Assembly (NCBI RefSeq): GCF_029931775.1
Contig: NC_079320.1
Span: 55,383,521-55,447,520, forward strand
Source of the DNA: Euleptes europaea
Taxonomy: Eukaryota > Chordata > Lepidosauria > Squamata > Sphaerodactylidae
Direction: 5' to 3'
DNA length: 64,000 nucleotides
The notes under the pieces were generated by a model. That model was not told the origin of the DNA. It searched no databases and saw only the letters and a list, made by a program, of their open reading frames with translations. Made by a program: the position numbers and the translations under genes. Position 1 is the first letter of the stretch, and each line of letters starts with the position of its first letter. This document shows positions 52,455-64,000 of this stretch, in pieces.

Positions 52455-55400
52455 CTGTAACAAATAAAAAATCAAGTCGCAATTCAGCATTGTTAAGGAC
52501 TTGCAACATGTTTATCACAAAATTATAACTTATCAGATACCTAACAAAAACCTATACCACCACAAAGTTTAAAAACGGAATATTTCAACTCAACGTTCAC
52601 TTATTATGGTTAATGTGACCTCTGTTTTTACTAACATAGTTTGTTTTATTTTGTGATATATACTTCCATTTATTTTAATTCTTTAATTTTCTAGAACGGG
52701 GGGTATATCCCCCCAGATCTGTGGATAATTATTTATGTATTTGACCATTTCTATCCCACCTTTCACCACAACTTCAAGGTATCTTACATCATTTTAAAAG
52801 TAATTTTAAAAAAATCAGTACAATAATTAAACTATTAAACAAATAAACCCTATTTTAAAAAGGAAAGCTTAATCATAAACTGAACCACGATCAAAACAGA
52901 AGCAAACTAGTTGGAACAAGCCAACCAAGGAACAGACAGCACAATCCTGAACCAATATCTGAGCATGGCCAAAGCAGTAAGATCAGTATTTATAACCCAA
53001 ATGTCTTCTGGAACAAAAAATGTCTTCATTTGCTGCCTAAAGGCCATGATAGAGGGAGCTAAACGAAATTCCCCCAGCATGGTGCCACTGCTGTACAGGA
53101 ACTGTCATGCACCGCCACTCAATGCACTTCAGATAGTGGAGGCATTTGCAGCAGAGCCGCAGTGTAAGATTTTAATCTTTGGGTAGGATGGGAGAAAATC
53201 ATGTTTTATTAATAGTGTATGTGGACTGCTTAGGGATATTTGAACAAGTCAAATGGATTTCTGCAAAATTTGCCATAGTTTTTTTTGTACCATAGTTCCA
53301 GTACCAATGCCTTCAGAAAGTGAAGGCAGTTTTCGCTAAGAATCTTTATCTCAAAAACTACTGTTGCATCATATAAAATTGCCTTTACACAGCGGCCGCT
53401 TTACCTTCGTGTAGAACCAATACTGTTTCCACCAAGCTGCGTGGATGAGCTACATCTACAGGTCTTTCAAGTTCTGCATTTTTGGCACTGATATCTGCTC
53501 CAAACTCAAGAAGAATTTTTACTATTTCTGTACTAGATTGCCTGGCAGCTGCATGCAGTGGAGTTTCCAAAAATTTTCCTCTTTGCACATTTGCACCTAT
53601 AGTTTTGAAATAGAGAAAGAACAGAGATTTAATTGAAACAAATCCTAGTGCTCAAATCCTACTGCTCAAAAATCAGGTTTATTTAAAATATTTTTGCCCG
53701 CCTTTCTTACATGGCAGCTTGTAAAAAAACATTCCATCAGTACATATAGCAAAAATAATTAAAATGGCAGTATACAAGTATAAAACTCAACTACCTGGCC
53801 ATAAGCAATGAAAAAAGGATTACTAAATATGCATAAAATTCAACAAAAGACCTCCTAAACAAGGCTACTTAGAAGATTTTCTGAAGACCACCAGAGAAAG
53901 GGCTCTTCTAACCAACTCTGGCAGGAACCATTAGGCAGCATTTTAAAGGGCCTTTGAGTAGATGAACTAAGATGAAGCATCCCTAAGAGAGGACACAGAA
54001 GGTAAGTGGTGTTGGAAGAAGCATAACTGGTGCATGGTTTGATCCTTTGGTTATGTGGGTCCTTGTTCTTGAAGAATTTTAAAGATAAGCAATACCTTAA
54101 ACTGAGGCCTGAACAAAATAGGCAATAAATGATGTTCTAGAGTAGGTGTCCCTTGTTCAGATCATATTGCCACTGTTAGGACATGAGCAGCGGTATTTTA
54201 CACTAACTGAATTTTCTGAGTTGTTAAGAGCATCTACGCAGACAGCATATTGCATTAGTCTAGCCCTGAGGTTACAATAATGGCATTGCATTATCTATAT
54301 TATATATCTTTCAAGTTTCCTATTAACAATATTTTTTTTCTGTTGTTTCCAAATAAATTTGTCCCAGATTAATAATTTATTCTATGAAGTAGATGAGTTA
54401 CAAGAAAGTTATAAGTAAATGTGGTGGTGGGGATCAGATATAAACTGCATTTAGGGCAAAAATACTTTTTAACGAGTTGAATCAGGAGAAGTGTTGGGTG
54501 TTTTGGCTTGAGAAAATGGCATGGCAGGAAGGCTGGAGCCCTTTCTCTCCTAGTGCTGCAGTCCCAATCCAAACTGGCAATTTAAATTAGGCCCTATGGC
54601 TAGGGTTGCCAAACTCCTGGTGGTTATATAAAGAAAAAAATACCACTATACACCTGAATGTAATGAATTATATAATTTTCCAAAAAGGTGATTTATAATT
54701 TCAAATATCAACTTATAATTTCCAAAACACTTCTGTCAACACAAACTATACAAGGTTTTGCTATTTATCCTTGTCAGCTTCATCAGAAGTCTGTTGCTCT
54801 ATATCTTGCCATTACAGGAGAATCTTGACTGCTCCATTGAATCTCTCTGGCCTTCGCGTGGTCTGCCAATTCAAACAGAATAATCTGCTGGGGTAAACTT
54901 TAGTATGTTCTTTGTATTTAAACATATAGGTGTGAAAGTATATGTTAAGTATATTTATGTTGAAAATGTTGTTTTATAAGTGTATTTGTGTTTTAAAGGA
55001 ACAGGATTTGAATCAGAGATACACAATGGAGCATTCAAGATTCTCCTGTAATGGCAAGATATAGAACAACAGATTTCTGATGAAGCCGATATGCAAAACA
55101 AGGATAAATCACGAAACCTTGTATAATTTCTTTTGTGTTGACAGAAGTGTTTTGGAAATTATAAGTTTATATTTGAAATTATGAACCACCTTTTTGGAAA
55201 ATTATATAATTCATTACATTCAGGTGTAAAGTGGTATTTTTTTTCTTTATATATATGTGCTTTGGGTACCACTCCCCTATTGATATTTTGCATCAAACTC
55301 CAGGTGGTGGCTGGAGATCTCCCGCTATTACAACTGATCTCCAGGCGACAGAGATCAGTTCACCTGAAGACAATGGCCGCTTTGGAAGGTGGACTCTATG

Positions 55401-58264
55401 GCATTATGCCCCATTGAAGTCCCTCCCCTACCCAAACCCTACCCTCCTCAGGCTCCACCCTCAAAATCTCCAAGTATTTCCCAATCCGGAGCTGGCAACC
55501 CTCCTTGCGGCACTTGGGGAGGTAAGTTCCTGTAATTGTCATGTGGCTGCAAGGAAACTGAGTTGGGCTGATGAAACCCTGACCTGATTCGTTAAAAAAC
55601 GTTATTGTGTAGTTTAAGCCTAAATGAAAATGGGATCTCAAATGAACAATAACATTAAATCAATGTAATACTTGGCATAATTAACCTTGGCCTACAACAA
55701 AGCTAAACTTTTGCAACAAAGTTTGCTTAATTGCTTATGCATCAATGAATGCTGGTTTTGTTTAAGATCAATTTAAAATAATAAAATCTATTAATTCTTT
55801 TCAAAGATGCAGTTAACTATGTACCTGCATGCAGAAGTTTGCGAACACATTGTTTCTGCTGTGAAATACAAGCTACATATAGAGGTGTTCCCAGGTGAGG
55901 AATGTCTTGGTCAACATCTATACCCCGAGAGATTAGCAGCTCTAGGCAGTCACTGTGACCTAGCCAAAGAGAATGTAATTATCGTCTGAAACAAGAAATT
56001 ACATTTGCAATGCCAGATGCATTTCTTGATCCATTTCAATTATGCTAATTTTTCACCTCTGCTGGCTGCTTCATGAGTTGGAGAGGGAAGGCATGTCTCC
56101 CACTGAGCTTTGGCACCATACTCCAAGAGAAGCTCCACACAAGATGCACTCCCTCTTGAACATGCATTGAACAGGGGGGTCATTCCATCAATTGTTGTAG
56201 CATTTACCTGAAATATTAAATGTGTCTATGAGGAGTAGAAGACTTTACATGTAAATTTTCTGCCTCTGAAATATTTGTTATCCTTATTTTTTAAAATATT
56301 TGATGTTACAGGGAAAGTGTAATACTGAAAGGGAACTTGATTCCTTGAGTGTACCCTCTACTGACTTTTTTTTCATTTCATAGTTTTCTTGTAGAAATCC
56401 CCCCCCATCTGTCCCTGGCCCCATTGTGTGGATTTTTTGATCCATAATCAGCAGCCCACTTCAGATAAGATAGAATTTTCTTTTTATATATGAAGCATTT
56501 GGAGAATTAAGGTCATACAAGTTTCACATATATCAAATGGATTACCCCGGTTACTGTTAGAAATCATCATTTGGAGCAGAACACAATTGGTCATTGATAG
56601 TACATTATATTAGTCCTCCAACAGTTGCACTAACTCTTTGCTGACTTTACATGAAGAAGCAATACTCACATTTGCTCCAGCGTCAAGAAGGATTCTAGCA
56701 CACCCTACATGATCTCCTAGGCATGCTTCATGCAGTGGAGTCACTTGATCAATTGTTAGAGCATCTACATTGTAACCCTGGACGAGAATAAAAAAAACAA
56801 TCCTCACTATTAAACCAGTTATTCACAGCAACTGAATTTTATAACATCAGAAGACAGCAAGTCTAAAATCAAAAGGCTTATACATGCAGGTGTTACTCAA
56901 AAAATGCGACTTCAGGCCAACAGGGTTACCAGCAGTTACTAAAATGCATGTATAAGCCTAATGGTAGTCTAATCATGAGGGGATGCAAACTTATTTTTTA
57001 AGATATTCTTGCATGTCTGACTTGGAGAAATGTGATGAGCAACATACACATTTCTCAAAAACGGTATTTTAAAAATACTATTTTGTTTGGTACTTCCACC
57101 CCCCCTTTTACAACATTGAATACTTCCTGAGGCAAATATTATAATTAGCAGAGTTGCTTTCTTAGATAACAGTTCTTCTGTTTTTATATTATATTCAGGG
57201 CCACTAAATGCTGTACCTGGACAACTCTTGCATCCATTAAGGTCTGGAGGGGGCATCCATGTGCCACCACCAAAAAAGCCCTTTGTCTGGTTGCCATCAA
57301 CTCACCTCTGGAGACAGGACACAGAAAGCAGGACTTAGAAGTAGGTTCTTAACTGGTGGACAGTCTTTCAGGGGCACTTGTTCCAAGAAATTGACAGTGT
57401 ACTCCTCAACAAAGTTATACCATTCTGAGCCTGTTGAAGTCAATGGGCTTAGAAGGGCATAACTCTGTTTAGGATGTGAGGGAATCTGGTGCTCTGGACT
57501 TCCCTTTTCCCCCCAGGTAAGCTGCGGGTTGGCAGGGCCATCAGCGTGTTGGGGCCAGCCTCTGCTGGCTGCTGTTTCCAGGGGGTCTTGAGGGAGGGCC
57601 CGGCTATGGCGGGCCTCATCCTGATCTTGCATGCTGGCCCCTGCTCAACTGTTTGGCGCCAGCCTGAGCCGGGGGGGTGGGGGCGCTGGGAGCAGCCTTG
57701 CAGACCCCATGACTGTGGGGTCAGGCCCAGAGGCTTGTTCCTTGTCAGCCCAGTTGCTGTCAGCAGTGGCTAAGTCTGGGGGCAGGGCCTTGTATGTCAG
57801 CTCATGCCCACCCCAGCCCCAGACGCAATTTCATGATTGCTTCTTTCGCAGTGATAGGGACCGCACCCTCTCTTAAGAGGTGTTTATTACCTCCTTGTAC
57901 ACAATGGACTAAATTGACCTGATAGGGTTGCATCTAGGTATAGTGGGCACATTTCTAAATAGCTATGAGGAGCAAGGGTTGAATCTAGGTATGGTGAGCT
58001 GCACACTTCTAAGCTGCTTGTCTGCTTCATCAAGCCTCACCAACTGACAGTTATCCATACAAACAGGAACAGACTGAACTCTATTAGCATCTTGTAATTG
58101 AACTGAACCAATTGTGACAGATGTGAGTAATTGTATTCACAAAATGCATTGCAGAAGAGTCAAGTAAATAATAAGCATGATTACCTGTGCAACTAAAGTT
58201 TTCAGAGAAAGGAGACGTCCCTGACTTGCTGCTTCATGCAGTGGTGAGCGATCTGCCCAAGAAC
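52327..58264 (-). CDS. ASB5: ASB5, ankyrin repeat and SOCS box protein 5 (exons 2-7)
   Basis: Six minus-strand exons join in frame to 263 residues plus stop and follow ASB5 through to its end. Six ankyrin repeats are visible: RSPLHEAASQGRLLSLK, TPLHEACLGDHVGCARILL, TPLFNACSRGSASCVELLL, PTHEAASRGHSDCLELLIS, TPLYVACISQQKQCVRKLL and TPLHAAARQSSTEIVKILL. The C-terminal SOCS box has the Elongin-binding BC box SLCQLCRLCIR and a Cul5-box-like PQLQLP. The family recruits substrates to Cullin-5/Elongin B/C ubiquitin ligases, and ASB5 is muscle-associated. The first coding exon (about 65 residues in human, including a hydrophobic stretch) was not found, so the gene runs out of the window. Confidence 0.95.
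52725..52860 (-). repeat. LINE-tail fragment
   Basis: tttctatcccacctttcacc preceded by tatttatgtattt; the same kind of tail as 29590-29720. Confidence 0.4.
53405..53596 (-). CDS. ASB5: ASB5 exon 6
   Basis: 192-bp exon with acceptor aactatag and donor gtaaag. It encodes FLETPLHAAARQSSTEIVKI, LLEFGADISAKNAELERPVD and the link to the SOCS box. Confidence 0.95.
53675..53830 (-). repeat. LINE-tail fragment
   Basis: ttgcccgcctttcttacatg after an AT-rich lead; the same kind of tail as 29590-29720, in ASB5 intron 5. Confidence 0.4.
54601..55504 (-). mobile_element. hAT-type MITE interrupted by a Penelope-like element
   Basis: The left end tagggttgccaaactcc is followed by the insertion at 54625-55293. 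The body resumes as caaactccaggtggtggctg and ends agctggcaaccct at 55504. Confidence 0.8.
54625..55293. mobile_element. Palindromic Penelope-like element, family B
   Basis: Arms of about 225 bp (54625-54850 and about 55015-55250) are imperfect complements around a spacer of about 165 bp. A 15-bp target duplication caaactcc(t/a)ggtggt lies at 54610-54624 and 55294-55308. The right arm has CTGATGA (55077-55083) and cGAAAc (55113-55116), the hammerhead core; in the mirrored left arm a GCU/AGC stem II is clearer. No coding capacity is seen. Assignment to Penelope elements is by architecture. Confidence 0.65.
55825..55959 (-). CDS. ASB5: ASB5 exon 5
   Basis: 135-bp exon with acceptor tggctag and donor gtacat, 97 bp from exon 4. 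It encodes HSDCLELLISRGIDVDQDIP, then HLGTPLYVACISQQKQCVRK and LLHA. Confidence 0.94.
56057..56207 (-). CDS. ASB5: ASB5 exon 4
   Basis: 151-bp exon with acceptor atatttcag and donor gtgaaa. It encodes VNATTIDGMTPLFNACSRGS, then ASCVELLLEYGAKAQWETCL and PSPTHEAASR. It spans repeats three and four. Confidence 0.95.
56670..56777 (-). CDS. ASB5: ASB5 exon 3
   Basis: 108-bp phase-0 exon with acceptor tcgtccag and donor gtgagt. It encodes GYNVDALTIDQVTPLHEACL and GDHVGCARILLDAGAN, the second ankyrin repeat. Confidence 0.95.
57429..57475. repeat. Short squamate-type interspersed repeat, half copy
   Basis: gttgaagtcaatgggcttag and aagggcataactctgttta, one arm of a common foldback repeat. Confidence 0.5.
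58185..58264 (-). CDS. ASB5: ASB5 exon 2 (first in window)
   Basis: 80-bp exon with acceptor gttccatag and donor gtaatc. It encodes SWADRSPLHEAASQGRLLSL and KTLVAQ, the first ankyrin repeat. It needs a G from the upstream exon to complete its first glycine codon. Confidence 0.93.
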
Positions 58265-58707
58265 CTATGGAACAATTTAAATTACAACGTTATTTATGAT
58301 AATACATTTAAAGTACATTTAAAAGCCACACATTTTGTATTGTCCCTATTCAGTATAAATCTTCTCCCTCAGCGTATGTTAATTTTATTTTATTGCAAAA
58401 GTTGGAAGGGACACATTAACATCTTTGAGTTTTCAGATTTGAAGGGGTTGCTGTTTTAAATCCCATTCAGCTGGTGGTAGAAGCGAATAAACATGTACAG
58501 CAGTGTGTTGGGATTCAGCTGGAAAGAAAAAGGGCCTAAATAATCCATTATAGAATACCTGCAATCAAATTCTCCAACCTTTACTATCTGCATAGGACTT
58601 TGTGCATGTGAGGGAATCTGGTACTTGGTGTTCCTGTGCATGCATTTAGAGGCATGTGTTCCACACTTCCCATTTTCCTGCTGAAGGCAGGGCGTATCCT
58701 TCCCCCA

Positions 58708-58917
58708 CAGGGTTGCCAGGTCCCTCTTCACTACCGGCAGGAGGTTTTTGGGGCAGAGCCTGAGGAGGGCAGGGTTTGGGGGAGGAGAGGGACTGCAATG
58801 CCACACAGTCCAATTGCCAAAGCGGCCATTTCCCCCTGTTGAACTGATCTCTATCAGCTGAAGATCAGTTTTAATAGCAGGAGATCTCGAGCTAGTACCT
58901 GGAGGTTGGCAACCCTA
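58708..58917 (+). mobile_element. hAT-type MITE
   Basis: cagggttgccaggtccctc ... gttggcaaccct-a. Perfect 8-bp target duplication ttccccca at 58700-58707 and 58918-58925. Confidence 0.87.
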
Positions 58918-60388
58918 TTCCCCCAGCTCCCACCACCCATTGGTACTTCAGCCGCTGGTTCGGGGGGAGGGGGGCAGGAATCGCTGCTGAGCAACGGTGT
59001 CACGTCACTTCCAATTAAATTTGCCAGGATTGCCAAAGCTCTATGGAAAGTCCCCAGAAATGGCAGAAATGCCTCCTCCAGACTCCATTTGGTTGCCTTG
59101 TGGGCAACCCTCATGGGCTCAGTTTTGTGTCTGTTTCTATCACAGGCAGAGTTGTATATAATAATATCACATCTGATATACTCTGTGTGTTAATTTTAGG
59201 GGAGGGGATTGGAATCCATTTTTTCTGAAATACTTAAGAGCTTTCCTATTTATGGTACTGAACGTGACAAAGCATTCTGTCTTTTAAAATAAAAAGATAC
59301 AAGATCAAAGGCAATTTTGGAAAGTATACCCAATTCAAAATGTTCTTATGATCCTTTCCACTCTCACTGAAATGCACAGTACCTCTGACTAAATATAGAC
59401 TCTGCATTGCAAGCCATCTGGTATCTAATTTACTGAGAATAGCAGCCTACAGTTCTATAAATGCTGCAGGGAGAGAAGGTTAAAACAATTCACACAAATA
59501 AGCAAGAACAAAGAATGATTGAAAATGTTATACAATACCTAAATCTCCATCTCCCCATGGCATTTCCAGCCAATCGAAATTATAAATCCTGCTCATTTTT
59601 TTGGCAAGGAAATAAAACTGTCCCTGTTAGCTGCAGTCTGTGCTTAGTACACTTCAGCCATTTTAGAAGGAGCTCTGCAGCTCATTATAATATGAACTTT
59701 TACCCTCAACGCGTCTGTGGCAAGAAAACCTCCAAAGACCTGCATTTAGTTGTAAGCTGGTTTGTAATGTTCCATAAAAAAAATAGTACATGCAACAGTG
59801 CATTGTTTATATAGCGATTATATAATTTGATAGCAGAGAATCTGTAGGATCCTATTACTTTGTCATAGGATCCTGAGCACAACACTGTGTCGACTGCCAT
59901 TCCCCAACTCTAGGAAAGGGAGAACCTAGTTCACTGAATTGTGACAGCAAATATAAAAGGATTGTAGATGGCTTTGCAAGTCAGATATTGTACAAAATAT
60001 TGTTATATTGAGAATCTGAATTGCTTCCTGTGGGGTCTGATCCTAGCGGCAAAAGAATGCTTGTGTAATATTTATCTAATTGTGTCACACAAAATAATCA
60101 TAATAACAAAGACTTGCAGGGTGAATTCCTCTCGCCCCCAGTATTTTCTTTTGTCCCTTCCTTGAAAGCCCACGTAGCCTCTCTTCCTCCTGGCTCCTCT
60201 CCTTTCCATCACCCACCAGCCAGCCTTCCTATATCTTCTCCCCATCTTCACTTCCCCCCTTCCTTACCCCCAGCACCCTTTACCCAGGAAAACAGTGATC
60301 CAGTTTGTTGCCAGGGCAGGCCCAGTTGAACAGTGAGGAACCAGCAAGGGCTTGTGAAGTGCATCGATTTTCTTTGTGTCTCAATTTC

Positions 60389-60605
60389 ATGAGATCATGA
60401 AGCTGCCTTCTACTGAATCAGACCCTTGGACCATCCAAGTCAGTATTTTCTACTCAGACCGGCAGCGGCTCTCCAGGGTCTCAGGCTAGAGGTCTTTCAC
60501 ATCACCTGCTTGCCTAGTCCCATTAACTGGAGATGCCAGGCATTGAACCTGGGACCTTCTGCATGCCAAGCAGAGGCTCTACCACTGAGCCATGGCCCCT
60601 CCCCA
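60389..60605 (-). mobile_element. tRNA-derived SINE (GTGGCTCAGTGG type)
   Basis: Minus-strand copy: tcatgaagctgccttctact, tttcacatcacctgcttgcc and accactgagccatggcccct. Confidence 0.85.
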
Positions 60606-61234
60606 ATTTCCCAACACTATTTCCTCCTTCCCTCCACCTGACAACCCCCGCAGGGGCCACACTTCACTATTAGATATATAGATGTGATACAAGTGGGGAC
60701 CAGCAACAAAATGTTTTAAGATTGTGCAGCCCTTCCCAAAATTTCTTCTTGGCTGCTGACTGCCGAGAGTCAGGCAATGGTGCTGGAGGTGTGTGAGTGT
60801 GTGAGAAGGCACCTCTTTGCCCACCCGCCCGACTTCAGAGCAGTCGCCTCATTCTTTGCAATAAGGAGCCAAGGTGAAAGCTTGGGAAGGGCAGCTAAGG
60901 CAGCGGCACTGGAGATAGGTGGGTGGGTAAGGACACTTGCTCACCCAATAATCAATTCCCAGCGGTGGGGGGATAGTGTTAGCTCCTTCCTTTTCAGCTG
61001 GCGCTTAAATGGTGGCTGTGGGGAGAGCAGCAATGGGGGCTGCCACTCTTCTGCCTGTCCATCCTTCTCCCCCATCCTTCTCTGTGTTTTTTGGCAGTGG
61101 AGAAACAGCGACAACTCCTGGCTTCCCCCACCCACCGACCTGGCTGGCTGGCTGAAAGGGGACAGGCAGTGGCTCCTAGTTCCTCCACACCCACTTGTTG
61201 CACTGATGTCTTATCCATAGGGATGGCTTTTGCT

Positions 61235-61438
61235 TAGGGTTGCCAGGTCCCTCTTCGCCATTGGTGGGAGGTTTGTTGGGCAGAGCCTGAGGAGAGTGGG
61301 GTTTGGGGAGGGGAGGGACTTCAGTGCCATAGAATCCAATTGCCAAAGTGGCCATTTTCTCCAGATGAACGGATCTCTATTGGCTGGAGTTGTAAGAGCA
61401 GGAGATCTCCAGCTAGTACCTGGAGGTTGGCAACCCTA
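61235..61438 (+). mobile_element. hAT-type MITE
   Basis: tagggttgccaggtccctct ... gttggcaaccct-a. Perfect 8-bp target duplication cttttgct at 61227-61234 and 61439-61446. Confidence 0.87.
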
Positions 61439-61880
61439 CTTTTGCTGCTGCTCCTGACTTAACTGGCTCCTCCCCCTTTATCTGCCGCAGGGGCAGTGGT
61501 GAGCTGGGAGCTACGGCAGCCCTGAGGACAGCAGAGGGGTGGCAGTTGTATCTTCTACATCCACCCCACCCAGTCCGCTCACATGAACTGCGGCCACTGC
61601 CTGCCTACAGGCTCCTCTTCACTGTTCCACCACGCACTCACAAGGCAACAATTTACACCCCCCCTCCATCTCCCCAATGCTTTTATTTGTTTTTCTGCAA
61701 ACCTAGGGGGTCTCCAAAGTTTGGAGAAAAATCTTCTTTCGGTCACACAAACCAATTGTCAGAGTGTGATATGGCAAAGTGAATTACTAGAAAAAAATTC
61801 TTCTCTGAGACATGATAAGCTCTTGGAAGAGACATCCAAGCAGGTCTTCTCAGAAGTAAGTCTCAGTATATTACATGCGT

Positions 61881-62634
61881 GATGATGACACCACATTACT
61901 GGCAGAAAATAGTGAAGACTTGAAACTACTGCTGATGAAAGTTAAAGCAGAAAGTGCCAAAGCAGGAGTACGGCTGAACATCAAGAAGACAAAAGTTAAC
62001 GACTAGCGGAGAATTGTACAGCTTTAAGGTTCCCAATGAAGAAACTGGAATTGTGAAAGATTTTCTGTTCCTTGGCTCCATCATCAACCGAAAGAGAGAC
62101 TGCAACCAAGAAATCAGCAGGAGATTGAGACAAGGGAGGGCAGTCATGAAGGAACTGGAAAAGATTCTTAAGGGTCAGGCCACCAAGATCAAGATAATTC
62201 ATATTATAGTGTTCCTCATTACTATATATAGGAGTGAAAGTTGAAAAAAGCCGACAGGCAAAAAGCTGAATTATTTGAAATGTGGTGTTTTAGGAATACC
62301 ACGGACTGCCAAAAAGGTCAAATAAGTGGTTTCTAGACCAAATCAAGCCTGAGCTTTCCCTAAAAGCTAAAATTACCAAACTGAAGCTATTGTACTTTGG
62401 TCACCTTATGAGAAGCAAAGACTCACTGGAAAAGACAATAATGCTAGGAAAAGTTGAAGGCAGGAGGAAAAGAGGAAGACCTGACATGAGATGGATTGAC
62501 TCAGTCAAGGAAGCCATAGCCCTCAGTTTCCAAGAACCAAGCAAGGCTCTTAACAAGAGGACATTTTGGAAGTAATTAATTCATAGGGTCGCAATAAGTT
62601 GGAAGCAGCTTGACAGAACTTACTACACCAACAA
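61881..62634 (+). mobile_element. BovB/RTE LINE, 5'-truncated
   Basis: The coding remnant starts DDTTLLAENSEDLKLLLMKV, passes through KDFLFLGSIINRKRDCNQEI and KTIMLGKVEGRRKRGRPDMR, and ends with the tail cattcatagggtcgca-type plus cttgacagaactta. It is the reverse-transcriptase C-terminus. The frame is broken in several places, and it shows no intact 5' part. Confidence 0.85.
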
Positions 62635-62731
62635 TGTGTTAAAATATTTCAGTGTTTTCAGTGTTTTAAAGTTTAGCTTAATCAGAGTTGGTCTAAATAA
62701 TAGATTTTTTGATTACTACAAGGTATTTTGG

Positions 62732-63010
62732 GGAGCTCCATGGCATAGAGTGATAAGCTGCAGTACTGCAATCAAAAGCTCTGCTCACGACTAGAGTTCG
62801 ATCCTCATGGAAGTCGGTTTCAGGTAGCTGGCTCAAGATTGACTTAGCTGTCCATCCTTCCGAGGTCAGCTTTCTAGGGGTGAAGTGTAGACGACTGGGG
62901 AAGACAATGGCAAACCGCCCCATGTACATAATTGGCCTAGTAAACTTCATGATGTGACGTCACCCCATAGGGCGGTAATGACCCAGTGCTTGAACAGGGG
63001 ACTACTTTTT
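62732..63010 (+). mobile_element. tRNA-derived SINE, 'CCCCGTGGCGCAGAG' family, diverged
   Basis: gagctccatggcatagagtg to gtgcttgaacaggggacta. More diverged than the other three copies. Confidence 0.75.
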
Positions 63011-63734
63011 ACAGAATTCCCCCCCCCCAACTTCAACTTTTGTTTTTTTCCTACTTCTCAGATTTCCCCCAAATTGCTTTTTTTCCCAGGGGAAAAAAAC
63101 TTTTTTTCATGGCTTCAAAATTTCTGGAAATTTTAAATCTCAAGACTTACTTTTGAGTAATCAGTAATCATGCCTAGTTTAGGCTGCATATCAAGACCAA
63201 ACCAGATGGGATACTGGAAGCAAGAGTATGGGGGCATAAGCCTTCCCCCAGGCCATTTTGCCAATCTAATAGTGGGAAGCCACTATTGTTTCATTGGGAA
63301 AACTTATGGGAAGAAAAATACATACCAAACGAGGAGAAATGCCATTCTCCCCACTACTGCCCACCCTCATCCCTGCCTCCCTAGCTCTGGGTACATCTTT
63401 GCCTCTCCACTTCGGGCTCACTTCTCCCCATCTGCCCATTTAATCTTCTGCCTGCTTAGTCTTCCTTCTCCCTCCCTGCTCTTCCTGCCCCACCCCCAGA
63501 CTTTCCCACTCCCCCTATCTACTCATTCAGTTCCACAATGATATGCAGGGGAGGGAAATGCTACCTCCAGGGTCCATTCCCCGTCCCCCCACCCCCACCC
63601 AAGGCTTCCACCTCATGTACATTGTTGTGGGGAATCTCCAGAAACGTCTAGTACCCTCTCTGGAGGAAAGGGTTCCAGGTGGGTCCCCCAAAGCCAATCT
63701 TTTTTTTTCAGCTGGTGAAGAAAAAAAAAGAAAA

Positions 63735-63880
63735 AAGAAAATGTGTTCCCTTTTGACCACAAAATGTTGGGGGATCACGGGACCTGCATGGTCAAATGCC
63801 ACATTGGATGTGGGCTGTATTAAGGAAGATAATTAGGTGAGATTGACTGAAAAAGCTGGCTAGATCCAAGCCATAATTGG
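63735..63880. repeat. Fragment of the repeat at 26085-26470
   Basis: gttcccttttgaccac, gacctgcatggtcaaatgcc and aattaggtgagattgactga align with 26130-26460, without the MITE insertion, ending ggctagatccaagcc. Confidence 0.5.
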
Positions 63881-64000
63881 CATCTTGGTGATGGTTTATG
63901 AATGTAAGATACAGGGACATAGTTATATGCTAAATGACAGATATAATCTTTATCTTTCTGCCAAATAAGAGGGGGGGCATTGCATATCCATAAGCAGGAT

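Larger units (their letters stand above)
58265..64000 (-). other. ASB5: ASB5 intron 1 (partial)
   Basis: I searched the minus strand for the ASB5 first coding exon (conserved hydrophobic segment and GNRKEAARIAAEFYG) and saw nothing like it. The stretch holds MITEs, SINEs and BovB, listed separately, and GC-richer unique DNA at 60120-60340 and 60780-61210. Confidence 0.6.

Noticed and set aside
52911-53186. Plus-strand open frame of 91 codons opposite ASB5
   Set aside because: No family resemblance, no splice support and AT-rich repeat flanks; treated as chance.
59461-59814. Plus-strand open frame of 117 codons in ASB5 intron 1
   Set aside because: No recognisable domain. Checked as a candidate for the missing ASB5 first exon, but it is on the wrong strand and does not match.

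Overview
The window is a vertebrate nuclear locus, most likely from a squamate reptile; a gecko-like lizard is possible but unproven. It holds three genes in the conserved order WDR17 (+), SPATA4 (-), ASB5 (-), which is the gene set of human 4q34.2. The squamate call rests on the repeats: BovB/RTE LINE tails, a 5S-rRNA-derived SINE, several tRNA-derived SINE families, a hAT-type MITE with 8-bp target duplications, L1 and CR1/L3 LINEs, and palindromic Penelope-like elements. It is inference, because I could not search a database.

Layout: bases 1-33664 hold the 3' part of WDR17. There are 19 coding exons (3194-33664) whose lengths keep one open frame of 802 codons plus stop. The 5' exons lie before the window. 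A 3' untranslated region of up to about 2.5 kb follows. SPATA4 is convergent: its stop codon is at 36600 and its start at 44783, with six coding exons giving 269 residues. Candidate poly(A) signals of the two convergent genes lie only about 200 bp apart. A CpG-rich SPATA4 promoter (about 44784-45060) carries a good RFX X-box and NRF1-like sites, in keeping with a ciliary/flagellar gene. The 45.1-52.1 kb stretch is repeat-rich intergenic DNA. ASB5 has its last six coding exons at 52327-58264 (264 codons with the stop). Its first coding exon was not found and probably lies beyond 64000, so 58265-64000 is ASB5 intron 1.

WDR17 is a WD40 protein with a helical C-terminal half. SPATA4 has an N-terminal calponin-homology-like domain of the SPEF1/CLAMP type and is testis/cilium associated. 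ASB5 is an ankyrin-repeat SOCS-box substrate adaptor for a Cullin-5 ubiquitin ligase. Nothing in the sequence suggests that the three work as one pathway; they are syntenic neighbours.

The most notable non-genic content is four palindromic insertions that I assign to Penelope-like retroelements (731-955, 12705-12938, 23115-24813, 54625-55293). Each has a 13-15 bp target duplication and a hammerhead-ribozyme-like core. The largest still encodes a GIY-YIG endonuclease domain. Other structures worth attention are a three-part tRNA/5S/BovB SINE chimera, a BovB foldback palindrome about 190 bp from SPATA4 exon 1, stacked nested insertions, a hAT MITE inserted into its own kind, and a perfect 52-bp duplication exactly 600 bp apart in the WDR17 3' region.
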